This document shows, in pieces, positions 10,538-20,424 of a stretch of 64,000 nt of DNA; position 1 is the first letter of the stretch, and every line of letters starts with the position of its first letter. This DNA comes from Enterococcus moraviensis ATCC BAA-383 (GTDB lineage: Bacteria > Bacillota > Bacilli > Lactobacillales > Enterococcaceae). The stretch covers positions 186,001-250,000 of the forward strand of contig NZ_ASWB01000003.1 in NCBI RefSeq assembly GCF_000407445.1, read 5' to 3'. The notes beneath the pieces were generated by a model. The model had not been told where the DNA came from. It searched no databases and saw nothing but the letters and a program-made list of their open reading frames with translations. The position numbers and the translations under genes are program-made.

Positions 10538-11077
10538 TTATTTTTGGAATGGCATACCTAATTGTGTCAACAATTCACGAGATTCTTCATCTGTGTTTGC
10601 TGTTGTTACAATAACGATGTCCATACCGCGTACTTTATCTACTAAATCATAATCAACTTCTGGGAAGATTAATTGTTCTTTAACACCTAAAGTATAGTTA
10701 CCACGTCCGTCAAAAGCTTTTTTGCTTACTCCGTGGAAGTCACGTACACGAGGTAAAGAAACAGATACTAATTTATCTAAAAATTCGTACATTCTTTCTC
10801 CGCGTAAAGTAACTTTCGCACCGATTGGCATACCTTCACGTAAACGGAAACCAGCGATTGATTTTTTAGCTTTTGTGATCAATGGTTTTTGACCTGTGAT
10901 CAATGCTAATTCTTCAACTGCTTTATCTAAATTTTTTGCGTTTGAAACAGCGTCACCCACACCCATGTTAATAACGATCTTATCAACTTTTGGTGTTTGC
11001 ATAACTGAACTATAATTAAATTTTTCCACTAATGATGGAGTAATTTCTTTAATATATTTTTCTTTCAGGCGGTTCAT
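10538..11077 (-). CDS. rplE: 50S ribosomal protein L5
   Basis: 179 residues; part of the 5S RNP that contacts the P-site t[40 protein letters not shown] and the C-terminal [15 protein letters not shown] fit the family end to end. ATG start with GGAGGGG upstream. It follows rplX by 26 bp. Confidence 0.98.
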   Translation of the reverse strand: MNRLKEKYIKEITPSLVEKFNYSSVMQTPKVDKIVINMGVGDAVSNAKNLDKAVEELALITGQKPLITKAKKSIAGFRLREGMPIGAKVTLRGERMYEFLDKLVSVSLPRVRDFHGVSKKAFDGRGNYTLGVKEQLIFPEVDYDLVDKVRGMDIVIVTTANTDEESRELLTQLGMPFQK

Positions 11078-11103
11078 TTAGTAAGCCCCTCCTTCCTTTT
11101 AAT

Positions 11104-11412
11104 CTATTTATCTAAGACTTCACCGGTTTTTTTAGAAACACGGACTTTTTTTCCATCGACTTCTTTGTAACCTACACGACCAGCTACACCTGTTCCGTCA
11201 ATCACCATTACATTAGAAACATGAATCGGCGCTTCGACTTCTAGGATTCCGCCTTGCGGCGCTGCTTGATTTGGTTTTTGGTGTTTTTTCATGATGTTAA
11301 CACCTTCAACGATGACTTTGTCTTTTTTAGGAAACGCTGCTAATACAACGCCTTCTTTATTTTTGTCTTTACCAGTGATAATTTTCACTTTATCGCCTTT
11401 TTTAACAAACAT
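11104..11412 (-). CDS. rplX: 50S ribosomal protein L24
   Basis: 102 residues; one of the proteins that start 50S assembly. The N-terminal KOW motif [17 protein letters not shown] and NIMKKHQKP are visible. ATG start after GGAGG. Standard place between rplN and rplE. Confidence 0.97.
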   Translation of the reverse strand: MFVKKGDKVKIITGKDKNKEGVVLAAFPKKDKVIVEGVNIMKKHQKPNQAAPQGGILEVEAPIHVSNVMVIDGTGVAGRVGYKEVDGKKVRVSKKTGEVLDK

Positions 11413-11446
11413 TACTGTTTCGCACCTCCTTTGATACGTGTCCTGA

Positions 11447-11845
<399 letters not shown>

Positions 11846-11874
11846 TCAATCTATATAGGAAAATCTCGTTTTTA

Positions 11875-12141
11875 TTAGATGACAACTGCTTCTTCGACTA
11901 CCTCTAGTAAACGGAAACGTTTTGTAGCTGATAATGGACGAGTTTCCATGATTCTTACGATGTCTCCAACTTTTGCAGTGTTGTTTTCATCATGAGCTTT
12001 GTATTTCTTAGAATATTTCATACGTTTACCATAAATAGGATGGTTTTTCTTTGTTTCTACGACAACAGTGATAGTTTTATCCATCTTGTCTGAAACAACA
12101 CGACCTTGGTAAACTTTGCGTTGATTTCTTTCTTCAGTCAT
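11875..12141 (-). CDS. rpsQ: 30S ribosomal protein S17
   Basis: 88 residues, OB-fold, primary 16S binder. ATG at 12141 (MTEERNQRK) follows GGAAGGAGG; the frame stays open upstream from a GTG but that codon precedes the [17 protein letters not shown] and HPIYGKRM are conserved. It lies 23 bp after rpmC. Confidence 0.96.
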   Translation of the reverse strand: MTEERNQRKVYQGRVVSDKMDKTITVVVETKKNHPIYGKRMKYSKKYKAHDENNTAKVGDIVRIMETRPLSATKRFRLLEVVEEAVVI

Positions 12142-12164
12142 ACGCGTTTGGCCTCCTTCCACTA

Positions 12165-12353
12165 TTAGTTAGCTTGTTCACGCAATACTGTTTTGATGCG
12201 TGCAATCGATTGACGTACTTCTTTAATACGTGCAGTGTTTTCTAATTGACCTGTTGCTAGTTGGAATCTAAGATTAAATAATTCTTCTTTGAATTGCTTT
12301 TCTTTTTCAAGCATTTCGGCAGTGGTTAATTCTCTGATTTCTTTAACCTTCAT
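12165..12353 (-). CDS. rpmC: 50S ribosomal protein L29
   Basis: 62-residue two-helix protein at the exit tunnel rim. The start ATG at 12353 ([10 protein letters not shown]) lies inside the last codons of rplP, an 11-bp overlap, so translation is probably coupled. The helical core [19 protein letters not shown] is conserved. Confidence 0.95.
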   Translation of the reverse strand: MKVKEIRELTTAEMLEKEKQFKEELFNLRFQLATGQLENTARIKEVRQSIARIKTVLREQAN

Positions 12354-12777
12354 TCGATTCACCACCCATTTCCTCACGTTTTACAATTTTGGTTTTCACC
12401 GGTAATTTGTGGGATGCAAGGCGAAGTGCTTCACGAGCTACTTCTTCAGGTACGCCTGCGATTTCAAACATGATCTTGCCACGTTTAACTGGTGAAACCC
12501 AGCCTTCAGGAGCCCCTTTACCTTTACCCATACGAACACCAATTGCTTTACTTGTATATGATTTGTGAGGGAAAATTTTAATCCATACTTTCCCGCCACG
12601 TTTCATATAACGAGTCATAGCAATACGGGCAGCTTCGATTTGACGGTTAGTAATCCAGTGAGATTCAGTTGCTTGTAAACCCCATTCACCAAATGCTACT
12701 TCTTTTCCGCCTTTGGCTTCACCACGCATTTTACCTCTAAATTCACGACGGTGTTTTACACGTTTAGGTACTAACAT
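12343..12777 (-). CDS. rplP: 50S ribosomal protein L16
   Basis: 144 residues; helps shape the A-site and peptidyl transferase surroundings. Contains [15 protein letters not shown], the loop with the conserved Arg near the A site, and [18 protein letters not shown] start 2 bp after the rpsC stop; its 3' end overlaps rpmC. Confidence 0.98.
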   Translation of the reverse strand: MLVPKRVKHRREFRGKMRGEAKGGKEVAFGEWGLQATESHWITNRQIEAARIAMTRYMKRGGKVWIKIFPHKSYTSKAIGVRMGKGKGAPEGWVSPVKRGKIMFEIAGVPEEVAREALRLASHKLPVKTKIVKREEMGGESNEG

Positions 12778-12779
12778 GA

Positions 12780-13436
12780 TTATTTCCCTCCTTTCTCAGT
12801 GTTTTTTTTCGTTGGAAGAATTTCTCCACGGTAAATCCACACTTTAACTCCTAATTTTCCGTAAGTTGTGTCTGCTTCTTCCCATGCGTAATCAATATCA
12901 GCACGCAAAGTGTGAAGTGGAACTGTACCTTCAGAGTAACCTTCTGAACGAGCGATATCAGCACCGTTTAAACGACCTGATACTTGTGTTTTGATACCTT
13001 TAGCGCCTGAACGCATAGTGCGTTGGATCGCTTGTTTTTGAGCACGACGGAAAGCAACACGGTTTTCTAATTGACGTGCAATTCCTTCGCCTACTAATTT
13101 TGCATCTAAATCTGGTTTTTTGATTTCAATGATGTTGATATGAACTCTTTTACCAGTTAATGAATTTAATGATTTTCTTAGGTTTTCGACTTCAGATCCG
13201 CCTTTACCGATAACCATACCTGGTTTAGCTGTGTGGATTGAAATGTTTACACGATTTGCAGCGCGCTCGATCTCAATTGTAGACACAGCGGCATCAGCAA
13301 GTTTTGTCGCGATAAATTTACGGATTCTTAAATCTTCGTGTAAGAACTCAGCATACTCTTTTTCAGCATACCATTTTGCATCCCAGTCGCGGATGATGCC
13401 TACACGCATTCCAATTGGATGTACTTTTTGACCCAC
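12780..13436 (-). CDS. rpsC: 30S ribosomal protein S3
   Basis: 218 residues; forms part of the mRNA entry helicase. The KH motif [15 protein letters not shown] is present, followed by the C-terminal domain with [24 protein letters not shown] start at 13436 with GGAGGGA upstream. In most relatives rplV and rpsC are almost contiguous; here a structured 208-bp gap separates them. Confidence 0.97.
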   Translation of the reverse strand: MGQKVHPIGMRVGIIRDWDAKWYAEKEYAEFLHEDLRIRKFIATKLADAAVSTIEIERAANRVNISIHTAKPGMVIGKGGSEVENLRKSLNSLTGKRVHINIIEIKKPDLDAKLVGEGIARQLENRVAFRRAQKQAIQRTMRSGAKGIKTQVSGRLNGADIARSEGYSEGTVPLHTLRADIDYAWEEADTTYGKLGVKVWIYRGEILPTKKNTEKGGK

Positions 13437-13444
13437 TGATTGTC

Positions 13445-13619
13445 CCTCCTCTTATCTTTTGACACCTATTCATTAAAATAAATAGGTTTCATCATGAGGT
13501 CCGGTAGCCATTGCTGTAACACACAGTGACTGCTTCGCAGAACTGATGTGGCACAGTACAAGGTGACTGAAAGGAACGTTGTTCCCTTAATAACCTTTGT
13601 ACTAGGCTCCTCCTCTTAT
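13445..13619. repeat. Structured insert between rplV and rpsC flanked by an 11-bp direct repeat
   Basis: The sequence CCTCCTCTTAT occurs at 13445-13455 (the rpsC ribosome binding site) and again at 13609-13619. The roughly 153 bp between the copies folds into hairpins: ACCTATT/AATAGGT (13464-13470, 13481-13487), CAGT-CTGC/GCAG-ACTG (13524-13545), and a longer one with arms near 13555-13564 and 13593-13603 enclosing AAGGAAC/GTTCCCTT. No ORF and no terminal inverted repeats are evident. A duplicated flank plus dense hairpins fits a small non-coding mobile element, or a duplicated leader. Confidence 0.5.
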
Positions 13620-13644
13620 TAAGTGACGTCTGTTTAAAAACAGA

Positions 13645-13992
13645 TTATTTTTCTGATACGACTACTGTAAGATGACTTGTACGTTTATTGATTGGTGATG
13701 CTGAACCTTTTGCACGAGGACGGAAGCGTTTCATTGTTGGTCCTTCGTTGACAAATGCTTCAGATACTACTAAGTTTTCAACGTCTAAGTCAAAGTTATT
13801 TTCTGCGTTAGCAACTGCTGACATTAAAACTTTTTCAATGATTCCAGCAGATTTGTTTGGCATGAATTTCAAGATAGAAATTGCATCCGCAACGCTTTTA
13901 CCTCTGATAAGATCGATTACTAAACGGGCTTTACGAGGTGAAGTGCGAACTGTTTTAGCAGTTGCCTTAGCTGATGTAATTTGTTCTGACAT
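13645..13992 (-). CDS. rplV: 50S ribosomal protein L22
   Basis: 115 residues; its long beta-hairpin lines the exit tunnel ([19 protein letters not shown]). Of two in-frame ATGs, the second (13992, MSEQITSAK) lies 8 bases after GGAGG, the first only 2, so the second is preferred. No deletion is seen in the macrolide-related hairpin loop. Confidence 0.95.
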   Translation of the reverse strand: MSEQITSAKATAKTVRTSPRKARLVIDLIRGKSVADAISILKFMPNKSAGIIEKVLMSAVANAENNFDLDVENLVVSEAFVNEGPTMKRFRPRAKGSASPINKRTSHLTVVVSEK

Positions 13993-14013
13993 TTGCATTT
14001 CCTCCCCTCAAAA

Positions 14014-14292
14014 TTAACGTCTAGTTTTCTTATCGTCGGCTCCGTGGCCACGATAAGTTCTAGTTGGTGCAAATTCACCTAATTTATGTCCTACCATGTC
14101 TTCTTGGATGTATACAGGAACGTGTTTACGTCCATCATATACGGCAATTGTAAATCCAACGAATGTTGGAAAAATTGTAGAACGGCGAGACCAAGTTTTA
14201 ATTACTTTCTTCTTTTCGGCACCTTGTTGAGCTTCTACTTTTTTCATTAAATGCTCATCAGCGAAAGGTCCTTTTTTCAAACTACGACCCAT
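14014..14292 (-). CDS. rpsS: 30S ribosomal protein S19
   Basis: 92 residues; pairs with S13 in the head. [27 protein letters not shown] and [14 protein letters not shown] are all conserved. ATG behind GGAGGTTCACC. It follows rplB by 42 bp. Confidence 0.98.
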   Translation of the reverse strand: MGRSLKKGPFADEHLMKKVEAQQGAEKKKVIKTWSRRSTIFPTFVGFTIAVYDGRKHVPVYIQEDMVGHKLGEFAPTRTYRGHGADDKKTRR

Positions 14293-14334
14293 GGTGAACC
14301 TCCTCTCAAAATGTACGACACATGGTCAAAAAAA

Positions 14335-15165
14335 TTATTTAGTACGACGACGAACGATAAGTTTGTCTGATTTAGCTTTTTTATTACGAGTTTTCAAGCC
14401 GATAGCTGGTTGACCCCAAGGTGATACTGGAGCTTTACGTCCGATCGGTTGTTTACCTTCACCACCACCGTGTGGGTGATCGTTCGGGTTCATTACGCTA
14501 CCACGAACTGTCGGGCGTTTACGCATCCAACGAGAGCGGCCTGCTTTACCAATGTTGATTAATTCGTGTTGTTCGTTACCAACAGAACCGATAGTTGCAC
14601 GGCAAGTTGCTAAGATCATACGAACTTCACCAGAGTTCAAACGGATTAATACGTATTTGCCTTCTTTACCAAGTACTTGAGCACTTGTTCCAGCAGAACG
14701 GATCAATTGACCGCCTTTACCAGGTTTCATTTCAATGTTGTGGACAACAGTACCTACTGGAATATTTTCCAATGGTAATGCGTTCCCTACTTTAATATCT
14801 GCTTCAGTACCGGAAACAAGGCGCATGCCTACTTCCAATCCTTTTGGTGCTAGAATGTATGCTTTGATTCCATCTTCGTAATGTACTAACGCGATGTTAG
14901 CAGAACGGTTTGGATCATACTCGATAGTTTTGACAACCGCTACAACGTTATCTTTATTACGTTTGAAGTCGATCATACGGTATTGACGTTTGTGACCGCC
15001 ACCTTGATGACGAACTGTAATACGACCGTTGTTGTTACGACCGGCATGGTTTTTTAATGGCGCCAACAACGATTTTTCAGGTGTTGATGTCGTGATTTCA
15101 GCAAAATCAGATGCTGTCATATTACGACGGCCATTTGTGGTAGGTTTATACTTTTTAATCGCCAC
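14335..15165 (-). CDS. rplB: 50S ribosomal protein L2
   Basis: 276 residues; needed for subunit joining and peptidyl transferase. C-terminal [13 protein letters not shown] carries the conserved histidine loop near the catalytic centre. GTG start at 15165 with GGGAGGG upstream. The N-terminus [15 protein letters not shown] is typical. Confidence 0.98.
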   Translation of the reverse strand: MAIKKYKPTTNGRRNMTASDFAEITTSTPEKSLLAPLKNHAGRNNNGRITVRHQGGGHKRQYRMIDFKRNKDNVVAVVKTIEYDPNRSANIALVHYEDGIKAYILAPKGLEVGMRLVSGTEADIKVGNALPLENIPVGTVVHNIEMKPGKGGQLIRSAGTSAQVLGKEGKYVLIRLNSGEVRMILATCRATIGSVGNEQHELINIGKAGRSRWMRKRPTVRGSVMNPNDHPHGGGEGKQPIGRKAPVSPWGQPAIGLKTRNKKAKSDKLIVRRRTK

Positions 15166-15203
15166 GTCTTTTTCCCTCCCATTTAATAGTTAACATGGAC
15201 TGC

Positions 15204-15494
15204 TTATTCAGCAGCATCGAAAATTTGAATTTCTTTTGAATCATCTGTTAATGTCACAACAGCTTTGCGACGTTTTTTTGTGTAACCAGCATGTTTACCC
15301 ATACGTTTAAATTTAGGGCGCACGTTAATGATGTTTACGTTTTTAACTTTAACATCAAATGCTGCTACAACAGCTTGTTTTACTAAAGTTTTGTTTGCGC
15401 GAGTGTCCACTTCGAAAGTGTATTTCTTTTCGTCCATAGCAAGCATGGATTTTTCAGTGATCACTGGGCGTTTGATTACGTCTAGTAAGTTCAT
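15204..15494 (-). CDS. rplW: 50S ribosomal protein L23
   Basis: 96 residues; docking site for trigger factor and SRP at the tunnel exit. [13 protein letters not shown] and the long positively charged loop [18 protein letters not shown] are visible. Its ATG overlaps the rplD stop by one base (TAATG). Confidence 0.97.
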   Translation of the reverse strand: MNLLDVIKRPVITEKSMLAMDEKKYTFEVDTRANKTLVKQAVVAAFDVKVKNVNIINVRPKFKRMGKHAGYTKKRRKAVVTLTDDSKEIQIFDAAE

Positions 15495-16117
15495 TATGCA
15501 AGCACCTCCTCAATTTGAGTAAGAGCAGTTTGTGTTGCCAATACTTTAGTATTAGAAACGATATCTAAAACACTTACGTTATCAGAAGTTACTACAGAAA
15601 CGTTTGGTAGATTACGTGCAGACAATGCTGCAAAATCATTTCCTGTTTCTAAAACAACTAATACTTTCGCATCAATAGATAAGTTAGTTAAAACTTGTTT
15701 GAATTCTTTTGTTTTTGGTGCATCAAAGCCTAACGCTTCAACTGCTACCAAGTTGTTTTCAGCAACTTTATCTGACAATACAGATTTCATTGCTAAACGA
15801 CGAACTTTTTTAGGAAGTTTGTAGCTGTAAGAACGCGGTGTTGGTCCGAAGACTACGCCACCTCCACGCCATTGTGGTGAACGAATTGAACCTTGACGAG
15901 CACGACCAGTTCCTTTTTGACGCCATGGTTTACGGCCGCCGCCACGAACTTCTCCGCGGTGTTTTACTGAGTGTGTACCTTGTCTTAATGAAGCACGTTG
16001 CATGATGATTGCATCGTAGACAACAGTTTCATTTGGTTCGATTCCGAAAATCTCTTCGTTTAAAGTGATTTCACCATTTTGAGTTCCATCTTGTTTAAAT
16101 AATGCTACATTCGGCAT
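15494..16117 (-). CDS. rplD: 50S ribosomal protein L4
   Basis: 207 residues. In E. coli L4 also represses the S10 operon through its leader; whether that holds here is not shown by sequence. The tunnel loop has [24 protein letters not shown], intact. ATG start with GGAGG upstream; overlaps rplW. Confidence 0.98.
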   Translation of the reverse strand: MPNVALFKQDGTQNGEITLNEEIFGIEPNETVVYDAIIMQRASLRQGTHSVKHRGEVRGGGRKPWRQKGTGRARQGSIRSPQWRGGGVVFGPTPRSYSYKLPKKVRRLAMKSVLSDKVAENNLVAVEALGFDAPKTKEFKQVLTNLSIDAKVLVVLETGNDFAALSARNLPNVSVVTSDNVSVLDIVSNTKVLATQTALTQIEEVLA

Positions 16118-16142
16118 TCCTTAGTTCCTCCTTTCCCTACGC

Positions 16143-16772
16143 TTATTTAGCTTTCACAGCTGATTTGATTGTGATTAATGATTTTTTCGCTCCAGGAATG
16201 TTACCTTTGATCATGATTACATTTCTTTCAGCGTCCACTTTAACAATTTCAAGGTTTTGAATTGTTACGCGGTTACCACCCATACGGCCGGCAAGTTTTT
16301 TATTTTTAAATACACGGTTAGGTGCAACTGGACCCATTGACCCAGGACGACGGTGGTAACGAGATCCGTGACTCATTGGTCCGCGGCTTTGTCCGTGACG
16401 TTTGATAACGCCTTGGAATCCTTTACCTTTCGAAGTTCCTGTAACATCAATAATGTCTCCTGCTTGGAAAACATCTACCTTAATTTCTTTACCTACTTCA
16501 TATTCTCCTAGCTCAACATTTTTGAATTCCTTAATGAAGCGCTTAGGAGCCGTGTTTGCTTTTGCAACATGACCTTTCGCAGGTTTGTTCGCTAATACTT
16601 CACGTTTGTCTTGGTAACCGATTTGGATAGCTTCGTATCCGTCAGTCTCAACAGTTTTTACTTGTAAAACTACGTTTGGCGTAGCTTCAACTACTGTTAC
16701 TGGAATTAATTCACCAGACTCAGTAAAGATTTGTGTCATTCCCACTTTTTTTCCTAAGATTCCTTTGGTCAT
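16143..16772 (-). CDS. rplC: 50S ribosomal protein L3
   Basis: 209 residues; its central extension reaches the peptidyl transferase centre ([18 protein letters not shown]). [12 protein letters not shown] at the N-terminus. ATG behind GGAGGTGTACTC. Second gene of the operon. Confidence 0.98.
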   Translation of the reverse strand: MTKGILGKKVGMTQIFTESGELIPVTVVEATPNVVLQVKTVETDGYEAIQIGYQDKREVLANKPAKGHVAKANTAPKRFIKEFKNVELGEYEVGKEIKVDVFQAGDIIDVTGTSKGKGFQGVIKRHGQSRGPMSHGSRYHRRPGSMGPVAPNRVFKNKKLAGRMGGNRVTIQNLEIVKVDAERNVIMIKGNIPGAKKSLITIKSAVKAK

Positions 16773-16796
16773 GAGTACACCTCCATCATCTTGATT

Positions 16797-17105
16797 TTAT
16801 AGTTTGATTTCAATATTCACACCAGATGGTAAGTCAAGCTTCATTAAAGCATCAACTGTTTTTGGTGTTGGGTTCACAATGTCGATTAGACGTTTGTGCG
16901 TACGCATTTCGAATTGTTCGCGTGAATCTTTGTATTTATGAGTCGCACGAATAACTGTGTAAAGCGAGCGTTCTGTTGGTAATGGAATTGGTCCTGACAC
17001 GTCAGCTCCAGTTCTTTTTGCTGTTTCCACAATTTTATCCGCTGATTGATCTAAAATACGGTGTTCATACGCTTTTAAACGGATACGAATTTTTTGTTTT
17101 GCCAT
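16797..17105 (-). CDS. rpsJ: 30S ribosomal protein S10
   Basis: 102 residues; also known as the antitermination factor NusE. The ATG at 17105 ([10 protein letters not shown]) is preceded by GGAGGGAAC; upstream in-frame codons translate the SD and are not used. [14 protein letters not shown] and HKDSREQFE-like sequence ([15 protein letters not shown]) match the family. First gene of the S10-spc-alpha operon. Confidence 0.97.
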   Translation of the reverse strand: MAKQKIRIRLKAYEHRILDQSADKIVETAKRTGADVSGPIPLPTERSLYTVIRATHKYKDSREQFEMRTHKRLIDIVNPTPKTVDALMKLDLPSGVNIEIKL

Positions 17106-17278
17106 CTTGTTCCCTCCTTCGCCTATTTTGAAAGTAGACATAGCTCCACGAAAATTTTTCCGTCACGCTCGTTCGTGGCAAAGCGTCCGGGCGTGTCGCA
17201 ACCTCTCGTTTCTTAGCCGGTAGATCAAAAGCTTGATTTACCAATGCTTATTACACTTCTGTAAACAGCACCTTTGTA
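17106..17278 (-). other. 5' leader of the S10 operon
   Basis: About 165 nt of untranslated leader between the promoter and rpsJ. It contains a hairpin with 7-bp arms CCACGAA (17146-17152) and TTCGTGG (17172-17178), then a GC-rich stretch. No known leader class could be assigned by eye; autoregulation by a ribosomal protein is possible. Confidence 0.45.
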
Positions 17279-17307
17279 ATTATATTACAGAAACATAGTA
17301 ATAGCAA
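17279..17307 (-). promoter_or_regulatory. Main promoter of the S10-spc-alpha operon
   Basis: Minus-strand TTGCTA (17302-17307) and perfect TATAAT (17279-17284) with a 17-bp spacer, in a very AT-rich context. It is the only strong promoter upstream of rpsJ. The remaining gap, 17308-17475, is AT-rich and shows no gene. Confidence 0.8.
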
Positions 17308-17475
17308 GGTTTTTTTCAGAAAAAAGATTTTTTTTTGCTGCAAGCATTTTCTTGAATTTTTATTTCTTTATTCACAATGAATCCAATGAACAATTTAAAA
17401 ACTTTATAATAGAAGAAAAAATGAATTATATGCTAACGTACCTCTAACAAATATGCTATATTTCACGAGAAAAAA

Positions 17476-17506
17476 ATAAGACAAAACATGTTTCGTTTCG
17501 TCCTAT
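17476..17506 (-). terminator. Terminator of the inositol operon
   Basis: On the minus strand a 12-bp stem (two G-U pairs, 7-base loop; arms 17495-17506 and 17476-17487) is followed by a run of T. It lies just after the EIIB stop and insulates the iol operon from the S10 promoter. Confidence 0.7.
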
Positions 17507-17516
17507 CCCTTTATAT

Positions 17517-17822
17517 TTACAGTTGACTAATCATTCGCTCCACATTCATATACTGAAAATCTTCCGGTTTTATAAAGATGATTTTAGATGTACATTTTTC
17601 CTGATCAACGATTGTTTGTATTTTATCCTCATACCGTGCAACTTGAGGGGTTAAAAGCAATACATCGTAATTTTTAAATGCTAGTTTCTCCTGAACACGA
17701 CTGACAGGTGCATAATCGATTGCGTATTCTAACTCTTTTTCTCTAAGTGATTCAAGAATTTTTGAAACCAATAATGAGGCGCTGATTCCAGCCTCACAAA
17801 TAATCAAAATGTTTTTTTCCAT
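17517..17822 (-). CDS. Orphan PTS EIIB, lactose/cellobiose type
   Basis: 101 residues with the phosphocysteine motif CEAGISASLLVSK at its N-terminus (Cys9), the standard for IIB proteins of the lactose/chitobiose class that pass phosphate to a IIC-bound sugar. No IIA or IIC is adjacent. ATG behind AGGAGGTCTAAT. It is the last gene of the iol operon, 54 bp after the sodium symporter. It may serve a distant IIC, act as a phosphorylation sensor, or be a remnant; sequence does not decide. Confidence 0.8.
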   Translation of the reverse strand: MEKNILIICEAGISASLLVSKILESLREKELEYAIDYAPVSRVQEKLAFKNYDVLLLTPQVARYEDKIQTIVDQEKCTSKIIFIKPEDFQYMNVERMISQL

Positions 17823-17875
17823 ATTAGACCTCCTGTTAATCGATACATACTTTTCCTGAACATCTTATTTTCACC

Positions 17876-19477
17876 TTATTGCAAGCTTGCTAAACCTATC
17901 GGAGAAAATGCAACATACGTCAAAATGACGATGACAACTAACACAACAGAAACAACTTTTGTGTAACGCCAAGGTTTAATATCTACTTTCGTGTCAAATG
18001 ACTCCAACACAAAATTTCCATCTGGCTTCCACTTAGAAATAAGCAGCATGATTAAAACGTCTAAGAAAAATAGCAGACTTAGCACATACAAGAAATGAAT
18101 GTCTTTCAAAAAGACTTTTGATAATGCATACAAAACAATATGGATAGCAATTGTCGATTTCGCTGCAATAGCGGTAGCTTTTTTAGAATAAAAGGCAAAC
18201 AATATAATCACTAGCAACGGCATATTATATAATCCATTGAATTCTTGCACAAATTGATATAATCCCGCTGGAGCGAAGGAAATGAATGGTGCCACAATCA
18301 CAGAGATCACCCCTACTACTATAGTAACAATTTTCCCAGCTCGAGCTATTTGCTTATCATCTGCTTGCTTATTAAGTACAGGTTTGTAGAAATCTAGCGA
18401 AAACAGAGTTGCTGTCGCATTTAGGGCTCCGGCAAAGGATGACAAGATCGCCCCAAAAATCACAGCGGCAAATACACCAAACAAAGCTTGCGGCAACACT
18501 TCCGTCACAAGATATGGATAGGCATTATCAGGATTATTCATCAATGCATCTCCAAAGATATTGCGTGCAACGATTCCTGGAAAGACTAAGAACAATGCCC
18601 CAAACACTTTGAAAAGACCTACGATAAATGTCCCTTTTTGCGCTTCTGCTAAATTTCTCCCTGACAACGCTTTTTGTACGATCATTTGATTAGTACACCA
18701 AAAATACAAATTGTTAAACAACATCCCTGTGATCAACGTTGGCCACGGCACAATCGCTGAATCGATTGCACCAACAGAATTCAAAAGCCATGGTGTATGG
18801 TCCACAATATAATCGATTCCACCAATAAAGTTGCCCTCGCCCAATTTCATCACACCTAGAATCGGAATCAACAGACCGCAAATCAGCAACCCAACGCCAT
18901 AAACTGTATCACTATTGGCGCTCAATGATAAGCCGCCGATCAATAAATAGAGAATACCGATCACACCGATGATCAACGCAACCAAAATAATTGCGACAAT
19001 CGGCCGAACACCTAGCAGTTCATCTATATGGAAAATTTTATTAAAAACAAGTGAACCTGAATATAAAACAACAGGTAAAAAAGAAATCATGTATGTTACA
19101 ATAAATAAAATCGAAATAATCCGCTTGGTCACTGTATCATAGCGAATTTCAATAAAATCTGAGACGGTATTGATGCCATACTTAAAATATTTTGGCAAAA
19201 AGACAACAGCCAATGCAACGATTGCTATCGCAGCTGTTACTTCCCACGCCATAACTTCCATACCCGCATGATAGCTTTGCCCATTTTGACCAACGATTTG
19301 TTCTGTCGATAAGTTGGTCATGATAATGGAACCTGCGATTGGCAAAGCAGTCAGGCTTCTACCACCCATAAAGAATCCTTCTGAGCCAGAAGTATCCACA
19401 CCTTTAGCACGACTGTACGCAAAAATCCAGACACACGCTACGATTACAACAAAACTAATAAGTGAAAATAGATTCAT
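17876..19477 (-). CDS. Sodium:solute symporter (SSS/SLC5 family), probable inositol uptake
   Basis: 533 residues with about thirteen membrane helices. The SSS hallmark is seen in the N-terminal FFMGGRSL and ITNLSTEQIVGQNGQ segments, SDFIEIRY, and the SSFAGALNATATLFS helix. Members transport sugars, inositols or amino acids with Na+. Position inside the iol operon, and the absence of an IolT-type carrier there, suggest inositol as substrate. ATG with GGAGCGG upstream. Confidence 0.85.
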   Translation of the reverse strand: MNLFSLISFVVIVACVWIFAYSRAKGVDTSGSEGFFMGGRSLTALPIAGSIIMTNLSTEQIVGQNGQSYHAGMEVMAWEVTAAIAIVALAVVFLPKYFKYGINTVSDFIEIRYDTVTKRIISILFIVTYMISFLPVVLYSGSLVFNKIFHIDELLGVRPIVAIILVALIIGVIGILYLLIGGLSLSANSDTVYGVGLLICGLLIPILGVMKLGEGNFIGGIDYIVDHTPWLLNSVGAIDSAIVPWPTLITGMLFNNLYFWCTNQMIVQKALSGRNLAEAQKGTFIVGLFKVFGALFLVFPGIVARNIFGDALMNNPDNAYPYLVTEVLPQALFGVFAAVIFGAILSSFAGALNATATLFSLDFYKPVLNKQADDKQIARAGKIVTIVVGVISVIVAPFISFAPAGLYQFVQEFNGLYNMPLLVIILFAFYSKKATAIAAKSTIAIHIVLYALSKVFLKDIHFLYVLSLLFFLDVLIMLLISKWKPDGNFVLESFDTKVDIKPWRYTKVVSVVLVVIVILTYVAFSPIGLASLQ

Positions 19478-19501
19478 AGAATTCCGCTCCTTTTTTGGAT
19501 T

Positions 19502-20395
19502 TTAAATACTCGTGATTTTACGAATATAATTTCTCGCTTTCACGGCATATTCAAAAGGATTCGCCTTCGCTGGATCTTGTTCTGCTTCAACCACGATCCA
19601 GCCTTCATACCCACTAGTCTTGATCGCTTCCCAAATAGGCGCAAAATCGATCATTCCGTCTCCTGGAACAGTAAACACACCGGCTTTAACTGCATTTAAA
19701 AAGCTTTGATCCGTAGCACTTACTTGTTTTGCTACATCCTCTCGAATGTCTTTAAAATGGATGTGCTTGATACGGTCTTGATATTTTTGATAAATCTCAA
19801 TTGGATCTTCACCAGAGAAAACTAAGTGCCCAGTATCAAACAGTAAAGAAACTTTCTTAGGATCAGTCAGTTCCATCAAACGATTGATTTCTTCAGTCGT
19901 CTGCACACCGGTTCCCATATGATGATGATAAACAATAGCCATCCCCTTAGCATTTGCCAAATCGCCTAAACGCTCCAAACCCGTTGCCAATGCTTGCCAA
20001 TCTGATTCTGAAAATACAGGTTTCTCTTTAAAAATAGCCAGCTCCATCTGTCCTTGAATACTATGACCTTGTTCCGAAACAACGATTACTTTAGCCCCCA
20101 TAGCGTTCAGAAAATTCATATGTTCAATAAAAGCTTGTTCTGTCTCCTCATAAGGCTTCGTTGTTAAAAAGGCACTAAACCAGGCGCTTGCTACCGACAA
20201 CCCTCGAATATCAAGATAAGGCCGTAATATCTCTGGATTTTTTGGATACTTGTTCCCAATCTCAGTTCCCACAAATCCTGATAAAGCCATTTCACTAATG
20301 CACTGCTCAAATGTATTTTCTTTACCTAACTCCGGCATATCATCATTTGTCCAGGCGATCGGTGCAATCCCTAAACGAATTTTTGACTCATTCAT
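19502..20395 (-). CDS. iolE: Inosose dehydratase
   Basis: 297-residue TIM-barrel enzyme that dehydrates scyllo-inosose (2-keto-myo-inositol) to the diketone used by IolD. The N-terminus LGIAPIAWTNDDMPELG is close to known IolE proteins, and metal-site segments VYHHHMGTGVQT, LFDTGHLVFSG and HIHFKDIR are visible. SD AAAGGGGAG. It stands between the second dehydrogenase and the symporter. Confidence 0.92.
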   Translation of the reverse strand: MNESKIRLGIAPIAWTNDDMPELGKENTFEQCISEMALSGFVGTEIGNKYPKNPEILRPYLDIRGLSVASAWFSAFLTTKPYEETEQAFIEHMNFLNAMGAKVIVVSEQGHSIQGQMELAIFKEKPVFSESDWQALATGLERLGDLANAKGMAIVYHHHMGTGVQTTEEINRLMELTDPKKVSLLFDTGHLVFSGEDPIEIYQKYQDRIKHIHFKDIREDVAKQVSATDQSFLNAVKAGVFTVPGDGMIDFAPIWEAIKTSGYEGWIVVEAEQDPAKANPFEYAVKARNYIRKITSI

Positions 20396-20424
20396 TTTTT
20401 TCTCCCCTTTCTAAGTAATGTTGC

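Noticed and set aside
17106-17141. Longer S10 reading with 12 extra N-terminal residues
   Set aside because: The extension translates the ribosome binding site; family length and SD place the start at 17105.
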